Of a stretch of 47,274 nt of DNA, positions 8,962-18,708 are shown one piece after another. The notes beneath the pieces are model-generated. The model was not told the origin of the DNA and searched no databases. It was given only the letters and a program-made list of their open reading frames with translations. Position numbers and translations under genes: made by a program. Within the stretch, counting starts at the first letter, position 1, and each line of letters opens with the position of its first letter. The stretch is taken from the NCBI GenBank assembly GCA_022641375.1, contig JALCDF010000006.1:1-47274 (forward strand). Direction: 5' to 3'. Source of the DNA: Megasphaera sp. Its GTDB lineage: Bacteria > Bacillota > Negativicutes > Veillonellales > Megasphaeraceae.

Positions 8962-8982
8962 GATATCTCCCTTTCTATTTGA

Positions 8983-8997
8983 TTAGCTAGCTAACTA
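8983..8997. promoter_or_regulatory. Putative MarR operator before the export genes
   Basis: TTAGCTAGCTAA is a perfect 12-bp palindrome (8983-8994), and TAGCTAG abuts CTAACTA (8984-8997). The CTAACTA half-site is identical to that in the repeat before the marR gene. It lies about 20 nt before the HlyD remnant start. Confidence 0.6.
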
Positions 8998-9042
8998 TAT
9001 GGGCAAATGACGCTTTCGTCTCCTTCCGGATACGTATGTATG

Positions 9043-9528
9043 CTATGAATTGCCAAGCTTTTCCAGTAATCGGATCAATTCTTGCTGTTCCGCTTCTGTC
9101 AGTGTGCCCATCTTCTTTGATATACGGGCATAATGAGCCGGCAAAATCCTATCCATGAATTCCCTTCCCTGCGGTGTCAGCGTTATCTTTTTCCCCCGTT
9201 TATCCTTGTCATCGGAAACAGAGACAGCTTCCCCATTCCGAACCATGCGGCGTATCATCACGCTGATCGTCGCCCGGGTAACCCCGGTCTTGGCTGCCAG
9301 TACCGACGGGGCAATTCCCTGCGGTGACTGATGCAGTACAATCATGACGCGTAATTTCCCTTCAGACAGATTATACTGCCGTTCCAGGACATCACTGATG
9401 GATGCACGGATTTCTTCCTGTGCCTGGCCGATACGTAACATGGCCAACACAGCGGAGGGATCGATTTCAGGAATTTCTTTAGCATGACGTTCCAATTCAT
9501 TGCGTGTTGGAAATATGATAAATTTCAT
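9043..9528 (-). CDS. MarR family transcriptional regulator
   Basis: The 161-residue protein has a MarR winged helix-turn-helix (about residues 50-125): LSEGKLRVMIVLHQSPQGI, then the recognition-helix region GVTRATISVMIRRMVRNG, and a wing with DDKDKRGKKITLTPQG. Flanking helices would form the dimer interface. It starts at ATG after AGGAG. MarR proteins usually repress their own promoter and adjacent efflux genes and are released by phenolic ligands. Matching palindromes at 9542-9559 and 8983-8997 support control of itself and the downstream hlyD-permease-usp group. Confidence 0.93.
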   Translation of the reverse strand: MKFIIFPTRNELERHAKEIPEIDPSAVLAMLRIGQAQEEIRASISDVLERQYNLSEGKLRVMIVLHQSPQGIAPSVLAAKTGVTRATISVMIRRMVRNGEAVSVSDDKDKRGKKITLTPQGREFMDRILPAHYARISKKMGTLTEAEQQELIRLLEKLGNS

Positions 9529-9541
9529 GGCACTGCTCCTA

Positions 9542-9559
9542 TAGTTAGCTTACTAACTA
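9542..9559. promoter_or_regulatory. MarR operator candidate in the marR promoter
   Basis: TAGTTAG-CTTA-CTAACTA is a perfect inverted repeat with 7-bp arms. It lies just downstream of the -10 box, over the expected transcription start, where bound protein would block transcription. Confidence 0.75.
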
Positions 9560-9561
9560 AT

Positions 9562-9590
9562 AGTATACGGGCTAACCCTTTAAAAATCAA
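9562..9590 (-). promoter_or_regulatory. Promoter of the marR gene
   Basis: TTGATT (9585-9590) and TATACT (9562-9567) on the minus strand are 17 bp apart. Confidence 0.75.
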
Positions 9591-9607
9591 GAAAAATCCA
9601 TTGAAAT

Positions 9608-9639
9608 AAAAAAAAGCAGCTACCCAGCGGATAACTGCT
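9608..9639 (-). terminator. Intrinsic terminator after proS
   Basis: On the minus strand an 11-bp stem (9629-9639 with 9615-9625, two G-U pairs) with a 3-nt loop is followed by eight T. It ends the long rpsB-to-proS transcript. Confidence 0.88.
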
Positions 9640-9653
9640 TTTCATCATACGTC

Positions 9654-11384
9654 TTACATATTCTTTTCCAATAATTCACGAAGAATGATTTTTACACGGC
9701 CAGCCGCCTGATTGATATCCACGACTTCTTCCGCTCCGGTACGACGTACCTTGATTTCTACGGTATGATTGGCAGCACTCTTTTTGCCTACCGTAACCCG
9801 GACAGGATACCCGATCAGATCAGCATCATTGAATTTGACGCCGGCCCGTTCCTTACGATCATCGAGGACTACTTCGCCGCGGGCACCGCCGAGAGCATTG
9901 TAAATTTCCGTAGCGATATGCATCTGATCTTCATCTTTGCTGCTGACAGGTACTACAACGGCTTCGTATGGCGCAATGGCTACAGGCCACATAATACCGT
10001 GTTCGTCATGGAGTTGTTCTATCGCTGCCGCTACCGTACGGGTAACGCCAACACCATAGCATCCCATATAATATGGCTTTGCCTTGCCGTCCTTATCCAG
10101 GAAGGAACCGTTCAGCGATTCCGAATATTTCGTTCCCAGTTCGAAAACCTGCCCGACTTCGATACCCCGCATGATCTTGATGGGAGCTCCACAATGCGGA
10201 CATACATCCCCATCTTTCATCAGGCGGATCGTAGCAATCGTAACATCCTTGAAATCCCGTTTCGGATTCACATTCTTGTAATGATAGCCTTTTTTATTCG
10301 CACCGGTAACACCGTTAGGAACATTCATGGCTGTCGGATCCACGATAACATAGAATTCCTTATTGTCTGGCTTGTCAGCATTCATGGGACTCATATACCC
10401 TGCCTGCAGGCCATGCGCTGACAGCTGTTCTGCCGTAGCCGGATTGACCTGATTCCCCCCGACGAGATTCTGGACTGCCACATCATTTACTTCATGATCA
10501 CCGCGGACCATGCACAAAACGGTCTTGCCATCAATATCAAACGCTACCGCTTTGATTGTTTTTTCGACAAGGATTTTCATGAATGCAGCTAATTCGTCAA
10601 TCGTCGAACAATTAGGCGTTTCAATCAATTCTGCATCCTGTGCCGGTTCGGCTGGCATTTCCAACGTATGCGGTTCGGCTTTTTCAATATTCGCCGCATA
10701 TTCACATTTCGAGCACGACACGACTTCGGCTTCACCTGCTGCTGCCAAGGCCATGAATTCATGGGTATGACTGCCGCCGATCTGGCCGCTGTCGGCTTCT
10801 ACCGGCTTATAGGTCAGGCCACAGCGTGTAAAAATATGATTATAGGCATCGTATATCACCTGATAGCTCTGATGCAATCCTTCTTCATCCATATCAAAAG
10901 AATAGGCATCTTTCATCACAAATTCACGGCTCCGCATCAGACCGAAACGGGGGCGGATTTCATCGCGATATTTATTCTGCATCTGCCACAAGGTTATCGG
11001 CATCTGCTTATAGGAACGCAATTCATTGCGAACCAGTGTCGTAATCAGTTCTTCATGCGTAGGCCCCAGGCAATAGTGATTGCCATGCCGGTCTTCCAAT
11101 TTGAACATTTCCGGTCCGTAGGCATCCCAACGGCCGGATTCATGCCAGATTTCTGCCGGCTGCATGATAGGCATCATGATTTCCTGAGCGCCGGTAGCAT
11201 CCATTTCTTCGCGAACGATGTTTTCCACTTTGCGGACAACCCGCCATCCCAATGGCAAAAAGCTGTACAGGCCGCCGCCGTTTTTACGGAGCATACCTGC
11301 TTTCAACATATATTGATGACTTGCGATTTCGGCTTCAGCCGGAATTTCCCGTAATGTCGGGCTGTATAATTTTGATGCTAACAT
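9654..11384 (-). CDS. proS: Prolyl-tRNA synthetase, bacterial type with editing domain
   Basis: This 576-residue class II synthetase attaches proline to tRNA-Pro. Motif 2 region (LWQMQNKYRDEIRPRFGLMRSREFVMKDAYSF split across the fold) and motif 1 (FLPLGWRVVRKVE) are clear. The insertion (editing) domain spans about residues 220-400 with GDHEVNDVAV, and the C-terminal anticodon-binding domain follows. The ATG at 11384 has AAGGAG at 11395-11400; it lies 4 nt after ispG, whose end contains the ribosome binding site. An in-frame ATG at 11426 would lie inside ispG and lacks a site. Confidence 0.97.
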   Translation of the reverse strand: MLASKLYSPTLREIPAEAEIASHQYMLKAGMLRKNGGGLYSFLPLGWRVVRKVENIVREEMDATGAQEIMMPIMQPAEIWHESGRWDAYGPEMFKLEDRHGNHYCLGPTHEELITTLVRNELRSYKQMPITLWQMQNKYRDEIRPRFGLMRSREFVMKDAYSFDMDEEGLHQSYQVIYDAYNHIFTRCGLTYKPVEADSGQIGGSHTHEFMALAAAGEAEVVSCSKCEYAANIEKAEPHTLEMPAEPAQDAELIETPNCSTIDELAAFMKILVEKTIKAVAFDIDGKTVLCMVRGDHEVNDVAVQNLVGGNQVNPATAEQLSAHGLQAGYMSPMNADKPDNKEFYVIVDPTAMNVPNGVTGANKKGYHYKNVNPKRDFKDVTIATIRLMKDGDVCPHCGAPIKIMRGIEVGQVFELGTKYSESLNGSFLDKDGKAKPYYMGCYGVGVTRTVAAAIEQLHDEHGIMWPVAIAPYEAVVVPVSSKDEDQMHIATEIYNALGGARGEVVLDDRKERAGVKFNDADLIGYPVRVTVGKKSAANHTVEIKVRRTGAEEVVDINQAAGRVKIILRELLEKNM

Positions 11385-11388
11385 GTGA

Positions 11389-12459
11389 CTAAGACTCCTT
11401 TTGAATGGATTTATGTATTTCTTCAAGCAAACTGCTGACTAATTGATTCTCCGGCACGGTACGCAATACCTGGCCATGAGAAAAGACAATTCCCTGTCCC
11501 TTGCCGCCGGCAATGCCAAAATCAGCTTCGCGGGCTTCACCGGGACCGTTGACGACACATCCCATAACGGCGACCTTGATCGGCAGGTCAAGCCCTGAAA
11601 TGGCTTCCTGGACCTGTTGGGCCAGACCGATCAGATTGACCTGGGTGCGGCCGCAAGTCGGGCAGGATATCAGCGTCGGTCCGAATTTCCGCAGTCCCAG
11701 CGAACTGAGGATAATCTGTCCCGCTTTTATTTCCGCTGCCGGATCACCTGTCAGGGACACCCGTATCGTATCACCGATACCTTCATAGAGAAGCGTACCG
11801 ATGCCAATAGCCGATTTTATACTTCCTTCGCGAATCAGGCCGGCTTCGGTAACCCCCAGATGCAGTGCATACGGCACTTTGTCCGCTAACATTTTATAGG
11901 CTTCGATCATGAGACATACATCGGATGCCTTCAACGAAATGACCATATTCTTATAGTCCATTTTTTCTAATATCCGAATATGCCGCAAGGCCCCTTCTAC
12001 CATACCGGACGCTGTCGGATGACCACCATACGCATCCAGGATATCCGTTGGCAGCGAACCCGTATTGATGCCAATCCGGATAGGTATATGTTTAGGACGT
12101 ACCTTTTGGACTACGGCCGCTACATTTTCATCGGCACCGATATTCCCGGGATTGATGCGCAAAGCAGCAACCCCGCTGTCGACAGCCTGCAAGGCCAGCC
12201 GATAGTCAAAATGAATATCGGCAATGACCGGCACCGGCGACGCCTTGACGACGGCTGCCAGCCCTTTTGCCGCAGCCATATCGGGTACGGCAAAGCGAAT
12301 CAGTTCGGCACCATAACCGGCCAGACGGATGGCATCATCAATGGCTCTTGTTTCATCAGCCGGATTGATAGTAGACATCGTCTGCACAGAAACCGGTGCA
12401 TTGCCGCCAATACGGACATCTCCTACGCTAACCGGTATAGATAATCTGCGTTGTATCAT
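11389..12459 (-). CDS. ispG: 4-hydroxy-3-methylbut-2-en-1-yl diphosphate synthase
   Basis: IspG converts methylerythritol cyclodiphosphate to HMBPP in the non-mevalonate isoprenoid pathway with a [4Fe-4S] cluster. The 356-residue protein has the TIM barrel (PVSVQTMSTINPADE, RINPGNIG, RIGINTGSL) and the C-terminal cluster domain with C266, C269 and C301 and the E308 ligand in CVVNGPGE. It is the two-domain bacterial type. It lies 12 nt after rseP and is translationally close to proS. Together with dxr it places two pathway enzymes in this cluster. Confidence 0.97.
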   Translation of the reverse strand: MIQRRLSIPVSVGDVRIGGNAPVSVQTMSTINPADETRAIDDAIRLAGYGAELIRFAVPDMAAAKGLAAVVKASPVPVIADIHFDYRLALQAVDSGVAALRINPGNIGADENVAAVVQKVRPKHIPIRIGINTGSLPTDILDAYGGHPTASGMVEGALRHIRILEKMDYKNMVISLKASDVCLMIEAYKMLADKVPYALHLGVTEAGLIREGSIKSAIGIGTLLYEGIGDTIRVSLTGDPAAEIKAGQIILSSLGLRKFGPTLISCPTCGRTQVNLIGLAQQVQEAISGLDLPIKVAVMGCVVNGPGEAREADFGIAGGKGQGIVFSHGQVLRTVPENQLVSSLLEEIHKSIQKES

Positions 12460-12471
12460 GATACTTCCCTT

Positions 12472-13494
12472 CTAAAAACGGCTGATATCCTGGAACATGG
12501 CAAACAAGAACAATGAACCCAGGATAGCCATGCCAACCATCTGAATATAATACAGGACCTGCTTGGAAAAACGACGGTGCATGACGCCTTCTAATAAAAG
12601 CATAATGATGTAGCCGCCATCTAACAGCGGTACGGGAAGCAGATTGAGGATCCCCAGGTTAATACTGAGGAACGCTGTAAACATGAGCAGATTGGCAAAC
12701 CCTACCGAAGCAACCTGTCCGGCCAACTGGGCAATGCCGATAGGCCCTGCTAAATCAGCATGCTGCGTACCTACGATCATGTCATAGATACCGACAATCA
12801 TGAGTTTGCAAATTTCACCGGTCCGTTTGACCGACAACCACGCCGATTCAAAGAAGCCATGAGACTGGTATGTCATTTGCGGCGTAACACCAAGCATCGC
12901 CCGCCCGGACTGATTATCTACCTGCGGAATCATATCTAAATTCATATCATTGCCAGCACGGTTCACGACGATGGTAACAACGTCACCCCGGTGGGCTTCT
13001 ACGGCTTTCGATATATCATTCCATGTGGATATTTCCGTACCCCCGATAGAAACGATCCGGTCCCCTTCCTGCATATCTGCTTTGGCTGCTGCTGAATCAG
13101 CAATCGTCGTGCCTACGACAGGTTCATTAGAAACGGAAACAGTCCCCACCGTAGCCATAAGGCCCCAGATAATAATGATTGCCAGGACAAAATTCATAAA
13201 CGCGCCGGCAGCAATGACCAACAACCGGGAGCGAATCGGTTTATTCAGGAAAGACCGTTCATCCAACGGTTCTTCTTCCGTCATTCCGGCAATACGGTTA
13301 AATCCGCCTAAAGGTACTGCCCGTAATGTATATAATGTTTCACCACGGCGATATCCACAGACTTTCGGGCCAAACCCAATGGCAAATTCATCTACCCGCA
13401 TGCCGGTCATCTTAGCCGTAATGAAATGACCAAATTCATGGATAAATACGATAAGACTGAAGACGAATATCGTCGCTAAAATGGTAATTCCCAA
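12472..13494 (-). CDS. rseP: Site-2 intramembrane metalloprotease RseP/RasP
   Basis: The 340-residue membrane protease has HEFGH (H19, E20, H23) in the first membrane helix, one PDZ domain (about 120-195, DSAAAKADMQEGDRIVSIGG), and the third zinc ligand in NLLPVPLLDGG near residue 290. It performs the second cut in regulated membrane proteolysis and clears signal peptides. The start is TTG at 13494, with AGGAGGG 10 nt upstream. It has one PDZ domain, as in Gram-positive RasP. It lies 15 nt after dxr. Confidence 0.95.
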   Translation of the reverse strand: MGITILATIFVFSLIVFIHEFGHFITAKMTGMRVDEFAIGFGPKVCGYRRGETLYTLRAVPLGGFNRIAGMTEEEPLDERSFLNKPIRSRLLVIAAGAFMNFVLAIIIIWGLMATVGTVSVSNEPVVGTTIADSAAAKADMQEGDRIVSIGGTEISTWNDISKAVEAHRGDVVTIVVNRAGNDMNLDMIPQVDNQSGRAMLGVTPQMTYQSHGFFESAWLSVKRTGEICKLMIVGIYDMIVGTQHADLAGPIGIAQLAGQVASVGFANLLMFTAFLSINLGILNLLPVPLLDGGYIIMLLLEGVMHRRFSKQVLYYIQMVGMAILGSLFLFAMFQDISRF

Positions 13495-13509
13495 CAGAAA
13501 ACCACCCTC

Positions 13510-14655
13510 CTAAATCAAAGATACAGCACACCGCCGTGCCCAGGCATCTGCATCGCAAATAGAATCTAACGTAATATCATGGCACACTGCATGCCGTTCC
13601 ATGACGGTACGAACGATATCGAAAATACGGACGAAAGAAATCTCGCCACGTAAAAAAGCATACACGGCTTCCTCATTTGCCCCATTCAGGACACAGGGCA
13701 TCGTACCGCCCTGGCGGCCGGCTTCATACGCCAGCGGCAACGAAGGAAATTTGGTATCATCCGGCGCAAAAAATTCGATACGGGCCAGCTTGGCCCAATC
13801 GATCCGTTTCGCACCGCTGACATGTTTCCGCTGCGGATACGTAAACGCATACTGGATAGGCAAACGCATATCCGGCATCCCCAACTGGGCCAACACGGAG
13901 CCATCAATAAACTGAACCATGGAATGGATGATGCTCTGCGGCTGGATCACTACATCGATCCGGTCAAAGGGCATGTGGAACAGCCAATGGGCTTCAATCA
14001 CTTCCAGCCCCTTATTAAACATCGTCGCCGAATCGATCGTAATTTTCCCGCCCATATTCCAAGTCGGATGTTTCAAACACTGTTCCACCGTGATGTGGGG
14101 GAAATCAGCAAGGGGACGATGAAAATGAGGGCCACCGGAAGCCGTAATAATCAGTTTTTCCACTTCGTCCGGAGCACGCCCCTGAAGGCACTGAAAAACA
14201 GCTCCATGTTCGCTGTCAACAGGCAAAATACGGACATGATGCTTCTTCGCTTCCGCCATCACCAGTTCACCGGCAGCAACCAGTGTTTCTTTATTGGCCA
14301 AGGCAATATCCAGTCCCCGCTCAATCGCGTGCAGGGTAGGCACAATGCCAGCTGCCCCGACGAGAGACGTGAGGACCATCTCGGCATCGGCTTCATCAAT
14401 CAGTTTCAACAAACCTTCTGCACCATCAAAAACAGTGCACTGATTCCCTATTTCAGCCCGCAGCTTAGCTGCACTATCCTTTTCTACGATACAGGCAAAT
14501 TTTAAACGGTATGCCCGTATCTGTTCCGCTACCTGCTGCCAATGAGATTTCGCAGCTACCGCCACGACCGAAAAAGCATCAGGGTGCGCATGGATCACAT
14601 CTAAGGCCTGCGTGCCAATAGAACCGGTACTACCCAGGATAATTATTCTTTTCAT
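13510..14655 (-). CDS. dxr: 1-deoxy-D-xylulose 5-phosphate reductoisomerase
   Basis: Dxr makes methylerythritol 4-phosphate with NADPH, the first committed isoprenoid step. The 381-residue protein shows the Rossmann loop ILGSTGSIGTQALDVI, the metal site in PVDSEHGAVFQCL, the catalytic flap GGPHFHRPL and the HPTWNMGGKITIDSATM signature, with the C-terminal helical domain complete. AGGAGG precedes the ATG. It sits 20 nt after cdsA. Confidence 0.97.
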   Translation of the reverse strand: MKRIIILGSTGSIGTQALDVIHAHPDAFSVVAVAAKSHWQQVAEQIRAYRLKFACIVEKDSAAKLRAEIGNQCTVFDGAEGLLKLIDEADAEMVLTSLVGAAGIVPTLHAIERGLDIALANKETLVAAGELVMAEAKKHHVRILPVDSEHGAVFQCLQGRAPDEVEKLIITASGGPHFHRPLADFPHITVEQCLKHPTWNMGGKITIDSATMFNKGLEVIEAHWLFHMPFDRIDVVIQPQSIIHSMVQFIDGSVLAQLGMPDMRLPIQYAFTYPQRKHVSGAKRIDWAKLARIEFFAPDDTKFPSLPLAYEAGRQGGTMPCVLNGANEEAVYAFLRGEISFVRIFDIVRTVMERHAVCHDITLDSICDADAWARRCAVSLI

Positions 14656-14675
14656 ATTTCATCCTCCTGTCATTC

Positions 14676-15503
14676 TCAAGAAAGAAGCAAGAGAAAAAGA
14701 TACATGGCCGGAGCCGCAAAAAGAAGGCTGTCAAAGCGGTCTAAAATACCGCCATGGCCGGGAATAATATTGCCGGAATCCTTAATCTGGCAGGTCCGCT
14801 TCAATATGGATTCGACCAAATCACCGAGAGGCGCCATAATACCGATAATAACACCGATGGCTATGGCTGCCAGGATAGAATACTTAAAAATCAGGGAAAA
14901 GATAAGGGCCGTCAGCACTGTTCCAATAAATCCACCCCAGGCACCTTCCCGTGTTTTTCCCGGACTGATTTCCGGACAAAGTTTTACTTTCCCCATCAAT
15001 TTTCCAACTGCAAAGGCAAAGGTATCACTAGCCCAGGTTGAAAATATTAATAAGAAAACAAAAAATTGTGCCGGTTCCAACATAACCTTCGAAAACGAGT
15101 TCGTAAAAAAGCTGGCCAATATGCCGGTTCGTAAAGCCAGCATGGCCAGGAACCCGCCGCTGATATAGACTAATCCATATAGCGTATACGCACTGTCCAA
15201 CGGTTTGATCTTACCATGAAAGATGACGATTCGAAGAAGCAGCCAGGCCATCATCAATGCTGAAAAGAACAGCATCAGCCGCGGGCTGCCAAACCAATAG
15301 GCCGCAAAAAAAGCGATGAACCATACAGCGCCCGTCCGGTCCGCTATATCCGCTTTGAGTTTGCTGAACATATTGGTATATTCATACCAGCCGATGAGGG
15401 CCAGCAAGACCATCATGATAAAAAACAGCCAATTTCCTTCATATATGACAAAAATCGTAAAGGCACCGCCCACGATACCCGTAATGATTCGCTGTGCTAA
15501 CAT
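14676..15503 (-). CDS. cdsA: Phosphatidate cytidylyltransferase
   Basis: CdsA makes CDP-diacylglycerol from phosphatidate and CTP in the membrane. The 275-residue protein has about eight membrane helices and the family signature near the end (S-x-L-K-R ... K-D-x-G ... PGHGGILDR). I choose the ATG at 15503 because AAGGAAGG lies 10 nt upstream; the ATG at 15512 would be only 1 nt from it. It follows uppS with a 16-nt gap. Confidence 0.95.
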   Translation of the reverse strand: MLAQRIITGIVGGAFTIFVIYEGNWLFFIMMVLLALIGWYEYTNMFSKLKADIADRTGAVWFIAFFAAYWFGSPRLMLFFSALMMAWLLLRIVIFHGKIKPLDSAYTLYGLVYISGGFLAMLALRTGILASFFTNSFSKVMLEPAQFFVFLLIFSTWASDTFAFAVGKLMGKVKLCPEISPGKTREGAWGGFIGTVLTALIFSLIFKYSILAAIAIGVIIGIMAPLGDLVESILKRTCQIKDSGNIIPGHGGILDRFDSLLFAAPAMYLFLLLLS

Positions 15504-15519
15504 TGTGTCCATACCTTCC

Positions 15520-16284
<765 letters not shown>

Positions 16285-16285
16285 G

Positions 16286-16528
16286 TTACCTTTCTCCATC
16301 CTTCAGCACGTGTGCCACAGTCTCACTCAGTTGAAGCGTGTAATTAGCCAAAAGATGGACAGCCCCGCCTTCCTCTCTGGCTCGAACAACATAAGACCGT
16401 TCCGGATCGCATTTAAAAAAATGGCTCCGCGACATGGTGCGTTCTACAACATACGGGATATTTTCCCCCTGTAATACAGATATGGCATACCGTAACGGCA
16501 TGCCAATAAAAATCCGTATATCCATCAT
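16286..16528 (-). CDS. Uncharacterised 80-residue protein between frr and uppS
   Basis: The ATG overlaps the frr stop in an ATGA and the stop lies 1 nt before uppS, so the gene is translationally coupled on both sides and is very probably real. The sequence (IRIFIGMPLRYAISVL, then an IPYVVERTMSRSHF segment) has a pattern of a small alpha/beta domain; the GMPLRYAISVLQGENIPY stretch has the glycine and hydrophobic spacing of a PASTA-like unit, but that is weak. No signal peptide is seen. I do not recognise the family. Confidence 0.75.
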   Translation of the reverse strand: MMDIRIFIGMPLRYAISVLQGENIPYVVERTMSRSHFFKCDPERSYVVRAREEGGAVHLLANYTLQLSETVAHVLKDGER

Positions 16529-17085
16529 ACTTCCATGACTTCTTTTTCTTTTTTTGCTTTGATTTCATCAACCGCTTTGATTTTTTTATCAGTCAGTTTC
16601 TGGATATTTTCCTGTGCTTCTTTGCTGTCATCTTCCGTGATTTCTTTCTTTTTTTCCATCTTCTTGATAGCTTCATTTACATCACGGCGGATATTACGAA
16701 TGGCAACTTTTGCTTCTTCAGCATCTTTGCCGACCTTTTTACTCAATTCCTTACGCCGTTCTTCTGTCAGCTGCGGGATTTCCAGACGGAGCATGGTGCC
16801 ATCATTATTCGGATTCAAACCTAAATCCGATTTCAAGATAGCTTTTTCGATAATAGCAAGCATTTTGCGTTCCCAAGGTACTATCGTAATGAGCCGCGGT
16901 TCCGGTGCCGATACGTTCGCAACCTGTTTAACCGGTGTCGGTGTGCCATAATAATCAACACTAATGCGATCCAATAAGGTGGTACTCGCACGGCCTGTAC
17001 GGATAGAAGCAAGATCCTTCTTTAATGATTCAATCGTCTTATCCATCTTTGCTTCATGTTGGTCTAATAATGTTTCTACGTCCAT
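16525..17085 (-). CDS. frr: Ribosome recycling factor
   Basis: The 186-residue protein is a full-length RRF: the long three-helix bundle (IRTGRAS at the N-terminal hairpin, then NIRRDVNEAIKKMEK near the C-terminus) and the inserted beta domain (VDYYGTPTPVKQVANVS, ITIVPWERKML). It splits post-termination ribosomes with EF-G. It follows pyrH by about 50 nt and overlaps the next small gene by 4 nt. Confidence 0.97.
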   Translation of the reverse strand: MDVETLLDQHEAKMDKTIESLKKDLASIRTGRASTTLLDRISVDYYGTPTPVKQVANVSAPEPRLITIVPWERKMLAIIEKAILKSDLGLNPNNDGTMLRLEIPQLTEERRKELSKKVGKDAEEAKVAIRNIRRDVNEAIKKMEKKKEITEDDSKEAQENIQKLTDKKIKAVDEIKAKKEKEVMEV

Positions 17086-17135
17086 ACAATCACTTCCTTC
17101 TCATAAAATTATCCTATGATTATATCATACAGCGT

Positions 17136-17855
17136 TTACGCTTCTTTGTCGACTATGGTTCCCAAATCTTTTCCGCTGGCAACTGCAACAATATTCCCCG
17201 GAATATCAATATTGAATACCACGATAGGAATATGGTTATTCATACATAACGTCGTTGCCGTAGCATCCATGACTTTCAAATCTTTATTGATGACATCAAG
17301 ATACGAAAGGCGTTTGAATTTTTTAGCATTCGGATTTAATTTCGGATCGCTGTCATACACACCATCGACACCGTTTTTAGCCATCAAAATGGCATCTGCT
17401 TCAATTTCCGCAGCACGCAGAGCGGATGTCGTATCCGTGGAAAAGTAAGGATTCCCCGTACCTGCGCCAAAAATGACGACACGGCCTTTTTCAAGATGGC
17501 GGATAGCTCGGCGCCGTATATACGGTTCAGCTACCTGCTGCATATTAATCGCCGTTTGTACCCGGGTGCAGACACCGTTCTTTTCCATAGCATCCTGCAA
17601 CGCCAGGGCATTCATCACCGTTGCCAGCATCCCCATATAATCTGCGGATACACGGTCCATTCCCTTGGCACTGCCGGACAACCCGCGCCAAATATTACCG
17701 CCGCCGCAGACAATCGCAACCTGAATTCCCATTTTATTGACTTCTACAATCTGTTTGGCAATATTTTCCACGGTATTTGTATCAATGCCATATCCCTGGT
17801 CGCCTGCCAACGCTTCACCGCTCAATTTTAAAACGATACGATTGTATTTTTTCAT
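17136..17855 (-). CDS. pyrH: UMP kinase
   Basis: This 239-residue amino-acid-kinase-fold enzyme phosphorylates UMP and is typically a hexamer controlled by GTP and [35 protein letters not shown] and [11 protein letters not shown] are standard UMPK segments. The start at 17855 fits AGGAGG 10 nt upstream; an ATG-like codon at 17891 lies in the terminator region after tsf. Confidence 0.97.
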   Translation of the reverse strand: MKKYNRIVLKLSGEALAGDQGYGIDTNTVENIAKQIVEVNKMGIQVAIVCGGGNIWRGLSGSAKGMDRVSADYMGMLATVMNALALQDAMEKNGVCTRVQTAINMQQVAEPYIRRRAIRHLEKGRVVIFGAGTGNPYFSTDTTSALRAAEIEADAILMAKNGVDGVYDSDPKLNPNAKKFKRLSYLDVINKDLKVMDATATTLCMNNHIPIVVFNIDIPGNIVAVASGKDLGTIVDKEA

Positions 17856-17896
17856 CTCTATCCGTGCCTCCTGTGTAATAGTTACTCTCAAATTAG

Positions 17897-17929
17897 AAAA
17901 TAAGCGAACACAAAATAGGTGTTCGCTTA
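17897..17929 (-). terminator. Terminator or attenuator between tsf and pyrH
   Basis: A perfect 11-bp stem (TAAGCGAACAC with GTGTTCGCTTA) with a 7-nt loop is followed on the minus strand by TTTTCT. It immediately follows the tsf stop. It would lower expression of pyrH and later genes relative to rpsB-tsf. Confidence 0.8.
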
Positions 17930-17935
17930 CGAATC

Positions 17936-18583
17936 TTATTTAGCTTGTGCCATTACTTCAGAAACAAAGTCATCATTCCGTTTTTGCAGGCCTTCGCCTA
18001 ATTCATAGCGGGTATAGCGGCGAATATCGATTTTTTCACCAATCTTCGCAATGTTTTCATTAATGACCTGCTGGATATTTTTATCAGAATCTTTGATAAA
18101 TTCCTGGTCGAGCAAGCAATTTTCTTTGTAATATTTTTCCAAACGGCCAATCGTCATTTTTTCAACGATTTTTTCCGGTTTGCCTTCGTTCAACGCCTGC
18201 TGGCGAAGAACTTCTTTTTCATGTTCAAGAGCAGCGGCAGGAACTTCTTCCCGGTTCAAATATTTCGGATTTGCTGCAGCGATCTGCATGGCGATATCTT
18301 TGCAGAGATTCTTGAAGTTATCTGTCTGTGCTACGAAGTCAGTTTCGCAATTGACTTCAACGAGAACACCAATACGGCCATTGCCATGGATATAAGAATA
18401 AACTAAACCTTCTGCAGCGATACGGCCTGCTTTTTTAGCAGCAGCAGCCAAGCCCTGTTCGCGAAGGAAATCAACTGCTTTATCCATATCCCCGTTTGTT
18501 TCTTTCAATGCTTTTTTGCAATCCATCATACCGGCACCGGTTTTTGTCCGTAATTCTTTTACCATGCTTGCTGTAATAGCCAT
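17936..18583 (-). CDS. tsf: Translation elongation factor Ts, short form
   Basis: EF-Ts recycles EF-Tu-GDP. The 215-residue protein has the N-terminal UBA-like helices ([20 protein letters not shown]), the [10 protein letters not shown] motif whose DF pair enters EF-Tu, and the C-terminal region. It is of the shorter type, lacking part of the second core repeat found in the E. coli protein. The ATG at 18583 follows GGGAGG. Confidence 0.97.
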   Translation of the reverse strand: MAITASMVKELRTKTGAGMMDCKKALKETNGDMDKAVDFLREQGLAAAAKKAGRIAAEGLVYSYIHGNGRIGVLVEVNCETDFVAQTDNFKNLCKDIAMQIAAANPKYLNREEVPAAALEHEKEVLRQQALNEGKPEKIVEKMTIGRLEKYYKENCLLDQEFIKDSDKNIQQVINENIAKIGEKIDIRRYTRYELGEGLQKRNDDFVSEVMAQAK

Positions 18584-18630
18584 GAATATACCTCCCAAAA
18601 ATATATAATCTATCTAATCTACAGTTTTAA

Positions 18631-18663
18631 TAAAGGTAAGAAGCGCAATACTCCTTACCTTTA
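18631..18663 (-). repeat. Intercistronic hairpin between rpsB and tsf
   Basis: TAAAGGTAAG and CTTACCTTTA (10 bp, loop of 13 nt) form a perfect stem with no T tract. It is more likely an mRNA processing or stability element than a terminator. Confidence 0.55.
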
Positions 18664-18708
18664 CATAATAGTCCATTGAAATTATCAATCTGTTACGACC
18701 AATTACTA

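Noticed and set aside
9765-11354. Two plus-strand open frames above 200 codons over proS
   Set aside because: Both are antisense shadows of proS with no ribosome binding site or family match.
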